Part shown: positions 13,295 through 20,444 of the stretch, one piece after another
Position numbering within the stretch: the first letter of the stretch is position 1
How the letters are laid out: each line of letters starts with the position of its first letter
Source of the DNA: RBG-16-57-9 sp964529745
GTDB taxonomy: Archaea > Thermoproteota > Bathyarchaeia > TCS64
Reading direction: 5' to 3'
Length of the DNA: 25,736 nt
Assembly: GCA_964529745.1 (NCBI GenBank)
Contig: CAZGZR010000034.1
Span: 1-25,736 of the forward strand
Program-made: the position numbers and the translations under genes
The notes under the pieces: generated by a model
Databases searched by the model: none
The model's input: the letters and a program-made list of their open reading frames with translations, nothing else
Told to the model about the DNA's origin: nothing

Positions 13295-15502
13295 TTACAT
13301 GCCTCCTCCTAATACGAAGACGAAGAGCAGGATAAAGGCGAGTAACATTATGCCCATATAGGCCATGTTGTAGCTGAGGACACCCGTCTGCAGCTTCCTC
13401 ACATGGTCCCACAAGGTAATCGCGGCGTCGGGGACGCCCTCGTTGAGGCCTTTGTCAATAATGTCCTGCTCAACGTCCTTGAAAATAACCGAGCCCAAGC
13501 CGATGGCAGCCCCGCTGACCACCGGCGTTATCTTGTCGAAGAACATCTTCTCAAGCGTCGCGTGGAGTTCCCTCCCGGTGAGTATGACCCCATCGACGAA
13601 GACCTTGTAATAAAACGAGTTGATGTACCACCTGTTCCACAGGAACGCGTATATGGATTTCCTTAACTCGCTCGCCTGAACCCACGCCCAGCTGTCCCAG
13701 TTCTTCTTCCAGTAGAAGTTATAGCCCAGGAACCCACCGGTCAGCAGAGCCACCGCGCTTAGGGCCGCGCCCACGAGCTTCGTTGAGCCACTGACGTGAG
13801 CCAGGTGTAGCTCCTCGGCCACCTCGAAGGGCAGTATGTGCTCCACGCTGTGGTGGATGGCTTCCTCGATGAACACCTCGGGGCTGAGGTTTGGGTTCGC
13901 CAACCCGGCGAGGCCTAAGAGCCCTATCACGCTGAAGAGGACTACCAGTATCGTTATGGGGATCCACATGATTGCAGGCGCCTCATGTATGTGGTGTCCT
14001 TGGTGCTCCAGCTCGTGGATGAACTCGCTCTCGTCGCCGCGGAAAGTGACGCTCATGTAGCGTAGGCTGTAGGTGAAGGTCATGGCCGCGCTGACGACGC
14101 CGACTGCCAGCAGCACCATGGCGAGCGGGGTCCCGGCGGTGAGGGCGGAGAGGAACACGGCGTCCTTGCTCCAGAACCCGCTGAACGGAGGAATGCCAGA
14201 GAGGCTCAGGGTGGCCAGCAGCATCAACAGGTATGTCTTCGGCATGTGCTTCTTGAGGCCACCCATGTTGAAGGTGTAGATGCTCTCGACGGCGTGGATC
14301 ACCGATCCCGCACAGAGGAAGAGAGCCCCCTTGAAAAGCGCGTGGCTAGCTAGGTGGAATATGCCGGCCGTCAAGCCCGTTATGTACGCCTCCTCGCTCA
14401 AGCCGCTAAGGCCGAGGCCCAGCATCATGTAGCCGATCTGGCTCACCGTCGAGTAAGCCAGTATCTTCTTAAGCTCCACAGACACGATGGCTTGGCTCGC
14501 AGCTAGGAAGCAGGTAAACCCGCCTATGATGGCGATGACTATGAAATACGCCTGTGCCTCCTGTATGTGCAGGAACCAGGCACCTATGTAAAAGACGGGG
14601 CTCATCCTCGCGACCAGGTATACGCCCGCCTTGACCATCGTGGCTGCATGGATCAGGGCCGAGACGCTGGTGGGGCCAGCCATAGCCTCGGGAAGCCACT
14701 CGTGGAGCGGGAATTGCGCGGACTTCCCTATGGGGCCACCCAGAAACAGTATGGCCGTCAACGCAACGAGCCCCGGGTAGTGGCTCATCTCGGCCAGCCA
14801 CTCGGGGGCGGTCTGTATCAGCTCTGTATAGTTCAGCGTGCCAGCGAATGTGAATATTATGAAGATGGCTCCCAGCAGGAAGACGTCGCCGACGCCCGTC
14901 ACAACGAAGGCCTTCATGCCGCACTCGCTGGGCGGGAACATCTTGGTGGGCGGCGGCCCGCCGAGCCACCGCTCTTTGCTGTCCCTGTAGTAGTAGCCGA
15001 TGAGGCCGTAGCTGCAGATGCCGACGCCCTCCCAGCCTATCATGGTCTGGATGAGGTTGTTGCTCACCACCAGCAGCAGCATGCTCCCAAGGAAGTAGAG
15101 GAAGAAGAACCAGAACCTCGTGAGGTGCTGGTCGCCGTGCATGTAGCCGACGCTGTAGACGATGATCATCAGCGTGATGAATGAGACGACGTTCAGAATG
15201 ATGATCGTCAACGGGTCGACGAGGACGCCCATTCTCAAGGGCTTTCCAATAAATGTTATCCAGTCTCCGACCGTGACGTCGCCGGGCGTGTGCCCGGAGA
15301 GGAGCCACGGAACCATGGAGGCTGTCGATATTGCGGCTCCGGCGCCGAAGAGCACCGCCATGTAGTCCCGGAACTTGTCCCCGAGCCTGTTGAAGACAGG
15401 CATGAGCACGGCGCCCACCATGGGTATGATCCAGCAGAAGAATGCCGGCCAGTACTCTATAACTATCTGCCAGCCCATCGCCGCAACAACGTCATGTGCC
15501 AC
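13295..15502 (-). CDS. nuoL: Complex I-like proton-pumping subunit NuoL
   Basis: 735 aa with about 16 membrane helices plus the long C-terminal lateral part. Glu158 (MIGWEGVGICSYGLIGYYY), Lys260 (GGPIGKSAQFPLHEWLPEAM) and Lys291 (SALIHAATMVKAGVYLVAR) are the expected proton-path residues. HASHALFKGALFLCAGSVIH is the L-type signature. The start is GTG with GGAGGCGAT 5-7 nt upstream; a TATA-like gttttaaacc at about 15545-15555 gives a leader of about 25 nt. This leadered start is unlike the many leaderless genes around. It is followed at once by nuoM. Confidence 0.96.
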   Translation of the reverse strand: MAHDVVAAMGWQIVIEYWPAFFCWIIPMVGAVLMPVFNRLGDKFRDYMAVLFGAGAAISTASMVPWLLSGHTPGDVTVGDWITFIGKPLRMGVLVDPLTIIILNVVSFITLMIIVYSVGYMHGDQHLTRFWFFFLYFLGSMLLLVVSNNLIQTMIGWEGVGICSYGLIGYYYRDSKERWLGGPPPTKMFPPSECGMKAFVVTGVGDVFLLGAIFIIFTFAGTLNYTELIQTAPEWLAEMSHYPGLVALTAILFLGGPIGKSAQFPLHEWLPEAMAGPTSVSALIHAATMVKAGVYLVARMSPVFYIGAWFLHIQEAQAYFIVIAIIGGFTCFLAASQAIVSVELKKILAYSTVSQIGYMMLGLGLSGLSEEAYITGLTAGIFHLASHALFKGALFLCAGSVIHAVESIYTFNMGGLKKHMPKTYLLMLLATLSLSGIPPFSGFWSKDAVFLSALTAGTPLAMVLLAVGVVSAAMTFTYSLRYMSVTFRGDESEFIHELEHQGHHIHEAPAIMWIPITILVVLFSVIGLLGLAGLANPNLSPEVFIEEAIHHSVEHILPFEVAEELHLAHVSGSTKLVGAALSAVALLTGGFLGYNFYWKKNWDSWAWVQASELRKSIYAFLWNRWYINSFYYKVFVDGVILTGRELHATLEKMFFDKITPVVSGAAIGLGSVIFKDVEQDIIDKGLNEGVPDAAITLWDHVRKLQTGVLSYNMAYMGIMLLAFILLFVFVLGGGM

Positions 15503-15675
15503 TAGACATCGCCTCCAACGGTTTTCTCATGATATTGGGTTAACTGGTTTAAAACTAATTTCATACGACAACGCACGTAAGTCTCTTGAGCCAGCACAGC
15601 TTCATCAGGTATCCGTCCACACCCAGGTATGCTAACGACGATGCCAGCATACATGCTTGTCTTCGAGTCACTCAT
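15502..15675 (-). CDS. Possible small ORF before nuoL (57 aa, doubtful)
   Basis: A 57-codon frame starting MSDSKTSMYAGIVVSIPGCG ends in a TAG that shares its last base with the nuoL GTG, as in coupled genes. A TATA-like attaaaaatt lies about 20 nt before the ATG. Against it, the peptide has no recognisable family, third-position GC is weak, and the better nuoL promoter lies inside the frame. It is probably leader or promoter DNA. Confidence 0.2.
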   Translation of the reverse strand: MSDSKTSMYAGIVVSIPGCGRIPDEAVLAQETYVRCRMKLVLNQLTQYHEKTVGGDV

Positions 15676-16057
15676 GCATTCACTTCTCACAAGAATTTTT
15701 AATGAGACGAAGAGAAGAACCACAGCTCCGCCATGAAAGAGCACCTGGAAAAAACCGCCACATGGGACTTACATATTCCAGTTGAGACCACTCAAGCTTA
15801 GTGAAACCAAGAATGCGTCCTTCAGACCAGCCTTCGTAAAAGCCGACTCTAGAACTGCAGTGATGAGAAGGAGCCAAACTCACGCTGACGTGAAATACGC
15901 CCATCTCGAATCGCATACCTATCAACAGAAACACTATAAATATTTCGCTGTAAATCAGCCAGAATTACTAGGATTTACTGATAATTGTCGTTTCCAGTTA
16001 AAAATAAGGAGGGTATCAGACCAGCGGAGCAACTAATATGAAACAGACATGCTCTCC
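15676..16057. other. Gene-poor gap between nuoL and the hydrogenase protease
   Basis: About 380 nt of lower-GC sequence. Frames of about 84 codons exist on both strands, but neither has coding-like third-position bias or a recognisable motif. An AT-rich run (cactataaatattt, about 15931-15944) looks like a TATA box without a clear gene after it. No RNA gene or repeat was recognised. Confidence 0.4.
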
Positions 16058-16540
16058 TCATACAGACAATATTTCATGAAGAGTGCCTGCGATCCTCTCG
16101 GACGCTTCTACGAGCTCTGGGGTCATCTCCTCACCGAACATCACAGCCTTCGGCTGGACGCCCAGGAGGAGCACCTCGACGCCGAGGCTCTTCTCTATGT
16201 AGGTTATGAATATGGTCAGGGGTAGGCTGTGGGTGGAGACGGCCTGCATGCCTATGTGCATGGAGTCTATGAGGCGGGTGTCGCCTGGTCGGCCGCCGAA
16301 GTTGGCGGCGTCGATGAGGAGCACGTGGGTGGGCCTGTGGTTCTCCACCTTGCCTATATAGGACTCGGGCACCGTCTCCGCGTTGAGTAGCAGCACGCCG
16401 GGGATAGGATTCTCCTGGAGGCGCTGGATGACGGCCACACCGACCGCGTCGTCTCCCCTCATGGGGTTGCCGACGCCTATGAGGACAACCCTCCTCTTCC
16501 CCTCCCTCAGGTATTCCCTGAGTTGCTGCTCCAGCGTCAT
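16058..16540 (-). CDS. [NiFe]-hydrogenase maturation endopeptidase, HycI/HyaD family
   Basis: 160 aa from ATG 16540. The first strand VVLIGVGNPMRGDDAVGVAV carries the family signature with the nickel-sensing Asp. VLLIDAANFGGRPGDTRLID follows, with the second metal-ligand Asp, and STHSLPLTIF carries the His. These enzymes remove the C-terminal peptide of the hydrogenase large subunit after nickel insertion. ATG 16540 is favoured over the longer frame to 16576 by AGGTGT just upstream and a T-rich box at about 16567-16575. No hydrogenase structural or hyp genes are in the window, so its client lies elsewhere. Confidence 0.85.
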   Translation of the reverse strand: MTLEQQLREYLREGKRRVVLIGVGNPMRGDDAVGVAVIQRLQENPIPGVLLLNAETVPESYIGKVENHRPTHVLLIDAANFGGRPGDTRLIDSMHIGMQAVSTHSLPLTIFITYIEKSLGVEVLLLGVQPKAVMFGEEMTPELVEASERIAGTLHEILSV

Positions 16541-16614
16541 GACACCTGTGTCTGGGATTGATGGGCTAAAAACCAATTGATGTGAGAGGTTTGGCTGTGC
16601 CTAGAGCTGGGTGG

Positions 16615-16772
16615 CTACCTGGTCCTTGAACCGGCGAGCATATCTATGTTCTCCGGTATGGTGCTGGAGGGTCTGACGTTGATGACACTCATCTTCATGC
16701 CTTGGTCCATAGTGCGGCACCGCTTCTCGACGAGAGCCTCGGGGATGCCTATGAAGCCGTGGGTCCGGGCCT
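16615..16772 (-). pseudogene. 3' remnant of an unrecognised gene (minus strand)
   Basis: The frame reads EARTHGFIGIPEALVEKRC, then RTMDQGMKMSVINVRPSS, then TIPENIDMLAGSRTR and stop. Third positions are nearly all G or C and the codon choice (ATA, AGG) is that of the host, so this is or was a protein end. Upstream of about 16772 the frame turns into arginine/proline-rich nonsense without a start codon. The parent family was not recognised. Confidence 0.45.
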
Positions 16773-16778
16773 CGGCTG

Positions 16779-16910
16779 GTGACCACCTCCAAGGAAGACA
16801 TCTCGCGCACCGAAGTCTCTGGCCTAGAGGTGCTGGTGACCGGGTTGCGAAACGAGCTTGAGGCAAAAGCCGAGGTGCACATAATCTCAGTGGCCCGAAT
16901 AGGCGAATAA
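16779..16910 (+). pseudogene. 3' remnant or 43-aa small gene (plus strand)
   Basis: From GTG 16779 the frame reads TTSKEDISRTEVSGLEVLV, then TGLRNELEAKAEVHIISV, then ARIGE and TAA. It is rich in host-like codons and looks like a real protein end of alpha/beta type. It starts a few bases from where the opposing remnant loses its frame and stops 2 nt before the stop of the convergent YeeE-type gene. With no leader or TATA box visible it is more likely a gene tail than a complete gene, but a 43-aa protein is possible. Confidence 0.4.
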
Positions 16911-16912
16911 AG

Positions 16913-17317
16913 TTAGCCGAAGTAGCGGCCCATCACGTAGGCGCCTAGGAACATGGCGGCTATCCCGAAGAGCACCGGCAGGTTACCCACCCCGAGGCTG
17001 GACAACGCCGAGCCGGGGCACTGGCCGCTGAGCCCCCAGCCGACGCCGAATACGGCGGCGCCTATGAGGGTGTTTCTACTGAGCGTCCTCGTGCGGGGCT
17101 TGAACTCGCCGCCGAGGACAGGCTTCTCCATGAACCTAGGCACCACGTTGATGGCCACGAAGGCGACCCCCGTGGCGGCACCCATCAGCAGGATGAGGCC
17201 GAAATCCTTGAGCTGGAGGAAGCTGAGCACTATCTCCGGCTTGGACATGCCGCCCACGGCTAGGCCAAACCCGAAGACTATGCCGCCTACCAAGAGCACT
17301 ATGTTCCTGTTGTTCAT
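16913..17317 (-). CDS. YeeE/YedE-type sulfur transporter, second half (DUF6691-like)
   Basis: 134 aa with about four membrane segments. GGIVFGFGLAVGGMSKPEIV at the N terminus and GVGWGLSGQCPGSALSSLG in the second half are the signatures of the smaller partner in split YeeE/YedE systems. The conserved Cys in GQCPG is thought to relay thiosulfate by persulfide-like contacts in this family. Start ATG 17317 overlaps the stop of the partner gene by 4 nt (ATGA), so the two half-transporters are co-translated. The longer open frame to 17503 is only antisense/out-of-frame to the partner gene. Confidence 0.85.
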   Translation of the reverse strand: MNNRNIVLLVGGIVFGFGLAVGGMSKPEIVLSFLQLKDFGLILLMGAATGVAFVAINVVPRFMEKPVLGGEFKPRTRTLSRNTLIGAAVFGVGWGLSGQCPGSALSSLGVGNLPVLFGIAAMFLGAYVMGRYFG

Positions 17318-17775
17318 GGCGTGACCCCCAGCATCAGCATCAGGTTGGCCGTGATCACGCCGACCATGATGAAGGTTATCACGGCGTAGAGAGACGTCGT
17401 GGACAGGGACGCTATGCCACTTATGCCGTGACCCGAGGTGCAGCCGCTTGAGAGCCTCGTGCCGAAACCCACGAGGAAGCCGCCGAGCAGCAGCCTCCAC
17501 CACTGAACCGACGTGGTCCAGAAGCCGTCAGGAGAGAGGGTCACCGTGTAAAGCAGGGCGCCGAGTATGACACCCGCCGCGAAGTAGAGCCTCCACTCCC
17601 GCGAGTCGAGGTAGGTCTTCCTGTTGAAGAAGGGCACCTTCGAGAAATATGACAGGGTGGAGCTGAACAGGCTGCTTTGGGTGGCGTGCAGCCCCGTCAG
17701 TATGTAGACCAACGAGACCGCAAGCCCGATGATCAGTCCGCCAACTATGTAGGATGTGACTCCATGAGGAAACAT
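17314..17775 (-). CDS. YeeE/YedE-type sulfur transporter, first half
   Basis: 153 aa from ATG 17775, about four to five membrane segments. GFGTRLSSGCTSGHGISG is the conserved YeeE/YedE substrate-path motif with its Cys. Known YeeE proteins import thiosulfate. ATG 17775 is preferred to GTG 17811 because a TATA-like gtttttaca (17800-17808) lies about 28 nt before it, giving a leaderless mRNA. It forms a two-gene operon with the next gene, directly downstream of the thioredoxin-like and persulfide dioxygenase genes. Confidence 0.87.
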   Translation of the reverse strand: MFPHGVTSYIVGGLIIGLAVSLVYILTGLHATQSSLFSSTLSYFSKVPFFNRKTYLDSREWRLYFAAGVILGALLYTVTLSPDGFWTTSVQWWRLLLGGFLVGFGTRLSSGCTSGHGISGIASLSTTSLYAVITFIMVGVITANLMLMLGVTP

Positions 17776-17817
17776 ATGCGTTCGAGGGAACCGAGATGTA
17801 AAAACCTTCACATTTTA

Positions 17818-18165
17818 CTAAGATTCACAAGCCAGAAGCAGCCCGTTGATCCTCTCTACTGCTTCCTCAAGGGGCAGGTAGCCGATCAGCTCGCCGACCT
17901 CGCCGCCGGAGCAGAAGACCTTCGTCGTGGGCGTCTCTTCCACCCCCATGCCCTCGGCGAGCCGCAGGTTCTCCATGGTCTTCAGCATGTTCATCCTGTA
18001 GAAACGGGTTTTTCCGCCTATTGCCTCAGGCAGCTTCTCGTAGACGGGCTTGAATCTTCTGCACTGGTCGCATGACCTGACCCAGAACTCCAGTACGGCG
18101 GGGCCGTCGGAGCCCTTGATCTCGGGGTCGAAATCCATCGCAGAGATGTCCTTGATGTCGTTCAC
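17818..18165 (-). CDS. Thioredoxin-like protein with CDQC active site
   Basis: 115 aa from GTG 18165. The fold order beta-alpha-beta is clear: DFDPEIKGSDGPAVLEFWV, then the active site SCDQCRRF (Cys32, Cys35), RFYRMNMLKTMEN, the cis-Pro region ETPTTKVFCSGG and a C-terminal helix. CDQC instead of CGPC suggests a shifted redox potential or a sulfur-carrier role, and an extra Cys lies near the C terminus. GTG 18165 was chosen since the first strand (NDIKDIS) is needed for the fold. It lies between the persulfide dioxygenase and the transporter pair, which suggests reduction or transfer of sulfane sulfur. Confidence 0.8.
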   Translation of the reverse strand: MNDIKDISAMDFDPEIKGSDGPAVLEFWVRSCDQCRRFKPVYEKLPEAIGGKTRFYRMNMLKTMENLRLAEGMGVEETPTTKVFCSGGEVGELIGYLPLEEAVERINGLLLACES

Positions 18166-18212
18166 ACGTTTCCCGCCGTGAAATGAGATGGTTTCCAGTT
18201 TAGAGAAAAAGG

Positions 18213-19577
18213 CTACTTGGCGACGGGGTAGCCCGCGTTGACCCAGGAGGTCATGCCGCCGAGTACGTTGTATATGTCCTTGTAGCCCATCCTTAACAGC
18301 ATGCTGGCCGCGAACCCGGACCTGGTGCCGCTCTTGCATATGAGAGCAACCGGCCGGTCCCGGGGTATCTCGTCGGCGTGCTCCTCGACGAGTCCAGCGT
18401 AGATGTGTTTACAGCCTTCTATGTGCCCGCCGTTGTACTCGTCGAGGCTCCTGACGTCCACCACCACAAGGTCATCGTCCTTCTCCATCATCTCCCTCAA
18501 GTCGGCCACGGTGAGGAGGCTGAGCTTCTCGATGGGCAGCGCGTTCAGGTACCAAGAGGCGACGGTGCCAGTGAGATAGCCGCCTACATTGTCGTAGCCC
18601 ATCCGGGACAGGCCCCTTGAGACATAGTCCAGCTCGTCCTGCCCCCCGAGTACGAGCAGGATGGGCTTGTCGTAGGGGAGAACCCACCCACCCATGCCCA
18701 GCCTCGCGACGTTAATGCTGTAGGAGCCCCCTATGTGCCCCGCGCCGAAGGACGGCGGCGGCCTGGTGTCCACCACGACGCCCCCCGCCTCCACCATCTC
18801 CTTGAACTCCTTTGGGGTCAACGCCCGGGGGTTGGGCCCACAGCCGACGAAGGGCGCGCCCTCGAGGTTGAGCTTCTCCATCATGCGGAAGTACGGCGTG
18901 TAGTGGTGGTCCTCGTTTACCTTGAAGTCGATGAACTCCTCCCGGCTCATCTGGAGCAGCGGGTTCATGAGCCGCTCCGCGCCCAGTGTGCTCACCTCGC
19001 GGTCCGCTATTCCCCCGCCGCATACGGAGCCCGAGCCGTGGGCCGGGCAGAGCACCACGTGGTCTCCCAACGGCAGCAACTTCTCGTGGATGCTGTTGTA
19101 GAGGTTCTCCGACCACTCCCTGCGCTTCCCCGGTCCCCCGAAGTCCGTCCTCCCGGCGTCGCCGACGAACAACGCGTCCCCGGTAAACACCATTACCACG
19201 TCGTCGCCGGTGGCGAGATCGGTGACGGCGTATGACGTGCACCCCGGGGTGTGCCCCGGCGTGTGCAGCGCCGTGACCTTAAGCTTACCCACACGGAACT
19301 CCTGGCCATCCCCCACCCTGTTGCCATACTCGAACTCGGGCCAGGGGCCGTGGTATATCTCGGCGCCGGTGAGGCTCGCCAGCTCCCTCGATCCTATGAC
19401 GTAGTCCTCGTTCCTGTGCGTCTCGAACACGTACTTGATCCTCATGCCCTCCCGCTTGGCGATGTCCACGTAGACACTGCAGTCCCTCTGCGGGTCCACC
19501 ACAGCGGCCTCGTGGCCAGACCCGACGAAGTAAGACAGGTGAGCCACGACGCGGGACTTTACCTTCTCGAAAATCAT
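18213..19577 (-). CDS. Persulfide dioxygenase-like MBL protein fused to two rhodanese domains
   Basis: 454 aa. Residues 1-235 are a metallo-beta-lactamase fold domain of the ETHE1/persulfide dioxygenase kind: His54 in FETHRNEDYVIGS, His109 in HTPGHTPGC, and Asp134 in FTGDALFVGD would bind the single iron. The common THxHADH motif is THRNEDY here, but the three iron ligands remain. Residues about 245-355 are a rhodanese without its cysteine (LLVLGGQDE). Residues about 360-454 are a rhodanese with active Cys414 (LICKSGTRSG). The expected reaction is oxidation of a protein or low-molecular persulfide to sulfite, with sulfur transfer by the second rhodanese. The ATG is about 27 nt from a shared promoter with the divergent exporter. 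Confidence 0.88.
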   Translation of the reverse strand: MIFEKVKSRVVAHLSYFVGSGHEAAVVDPQRDCSVYVDIAKREGMRIKYVFETHRNEDYVIGSRELASLTGAEIYHGPWPEFEYGNRVGDGQEFRVGKLKVTALHTPGHTPGCTSYAVTDLATGDDVVMVFTGDALFVGDAGRTDFGGPGKRREWSENLYNSIHEKLLPLGDHVVLCPAHGSGSVCGGGIADREVSTLGAERLMNPLLQMSREEFIDFKVNEDHHYTPYFRMMEKLNLEGAPFVGCGPNPRALTPKEFKEMVEAGGVVVDTRPPPSFGAGHIGGSYSINVARLGMGGWVLPYDKPILLVLGGQDELDYVSRGLSRMGYDNVGGYLTGTVASWYLNALPIEKLSLLTVADLREMMEKDDDLVVVDVRSLDEYNGGHIEGCKHIYAGLVEEHADEIPRDRPVALICKSGTRSGFAASMLLRMGYKDIYNVLGGMTSWVNAGYPVAK

Positions 19578-19599
19578 GACGGCTGATCCTTCTTTCGGC

Positions 19600-19612
19600 G
19601 TTAGATAAACAT
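19600..19612. promoter_or_regulatory. Shared AT-rich promoter between persulfide dioxygenase and TSUP genes
   Basis: The stretch agataaacattat is the only AT-rich run in the 64-nt gap. It is about 27 nt from the dioxygenase ATG on the minus strand. It is about 25-35 nt from the exporter ATG on the plus strand, where GGAGAG precedes the start. One element can serve both, tying the two genes together. Confidence 0.5.
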
Positions 19613-19641
19613 TATCAGCAGGCGTTCAGGAGAGAACTGGA

Positions 19642-20403
19642 ATGACTCTCGACCTGTGGAGGCTCGCCCCCCTCCTCGCATTGTCCTTCAGCTCCGGGCT
19701 CATAGACCTCAGCCTCGGCATGGGCTACGGCTTCACCGTGACGCCGGTGATGCTGCTCCTCGGCTACACCACCGCCGAGACCGTGCCCACCGTCCTCTTC
19801 TCCTCGTTCATGGGGGGAGCCACAAGCAGCATCTTCAACCACCGCCTCAGGAACGCAGACTTCACCCCCGGCAGCCGAGACCTCAAGATAGCACTCATCA
19901 CGGGCGGCCTAGGCGTGATCGGAGCCATCATCGGCGTAAACACATCCCTCAGCCTACCCGAGAGAGCCGTAGGCCTATACATAGGCTCCCTAGTCATCGC
20001 CTCAGGCGCCCTCATGCTCACCAGCAAGTCGCTGATCTCGAGTTTCTCCTGGCCAAAGATGACCATCATCAGCATCCTGGGCTCCTTCAACAAAGGCATC
20101 TCGGGAAGCGGCTTCGGCCCCATAATAACCACGGGCGCCATCATGTCCGGGCTAGACGAGAAAACCTCGGTCTCCATACAGGCCCTATCCGAGACCCTCG
20201 TGAGCCTCGTGGGCTTCGCCACATACACCGCCCTACAGAGCCGTGTAGACGCCCCAATGATCGCGGCCATGTCCCTGGGAGTCACGCTGGCCTCCCCCTT
20301 CGCCGCCACCATCGTGAAGAAAGCCAGAGGAAACACCCTGAGAACCATGATCGGAATACTAGCCCTAATAGTCGGTGCCAGTACCCTCCTCAAGTACCTC
20401 TAA
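19642..20403 (+). CDS. TauE/SafE family (TSUP) anion exporter, probable sulfite exporter
   Basis: 253 aa with seven to eight membrane segments. The repeated halves show SSGLIDLSLGMGYGFTVTPVML near the N terminus and SFNKGISGSGFGPIITTGA in the middle, the paired Gly-rich motifs of the TSUP family. Family members export sulfite, sulfoacetate or related anions. The divergent persulfide dioxygenase makes sulfite, so sulfite export is the best guess. The ATG has GGAGAG 8 nt upstream. The C-terminal part uses many CTA/ATA/AGA codons, unlike the first 60 codons. Confidence 0.85.
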   Translation: MTLDLWRLAPLLALSFSSGLIDLSLGMGYGFTVTPVMLLLGYTTAETVPTVLFSSFMGGATSSIFNHRLRNADFTPGSRDLKIALITGGLGVIGAIIGVNTSLSLPERAVGLYIGSLVIASGALMLTSKSLISSFSWPKMTIISILGSFNKGISGSGFGPIITTGAIMSGLDEKTSVSIQALSETLVSLVGFATYTALQSRVDAPMIAAMSLGVTLASPFAATIVKKARGNTLRTMIGILALIVGASTLLKYL

Positions 20404-20444
20404 CACAGAAAACAGATACGAACCGTAGGAGGATCACACCCCCG

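Noticed and set aside
15680..16036. 84-codon frames on both strands
   Set aside because: No coding bias, no motifs, no plausible promoter-start arrangement; regarded as intergenic.
17318..17503. N-terminal 62 codons of the longer YeeE partner frame
   Set aside because: They overlap the first YeeE gene in another frame and read as Arg/His-rich nonsense; the ATGA overlap at 17317 fixes the start.
18166..18339. Longer N terminus of the thioredoxin-like frame
   Set aside because: It overlaps the end of the persulfide dioxygenase gene in another frame and is not thioredoxin-like.
18712..19242. Long Arg/Gly-rich frames on both strands inside the persulfide dioxygenase gene
   Set aside because: GC-driven shadows of a gene with clear metal-binding and rhodanese motifs.
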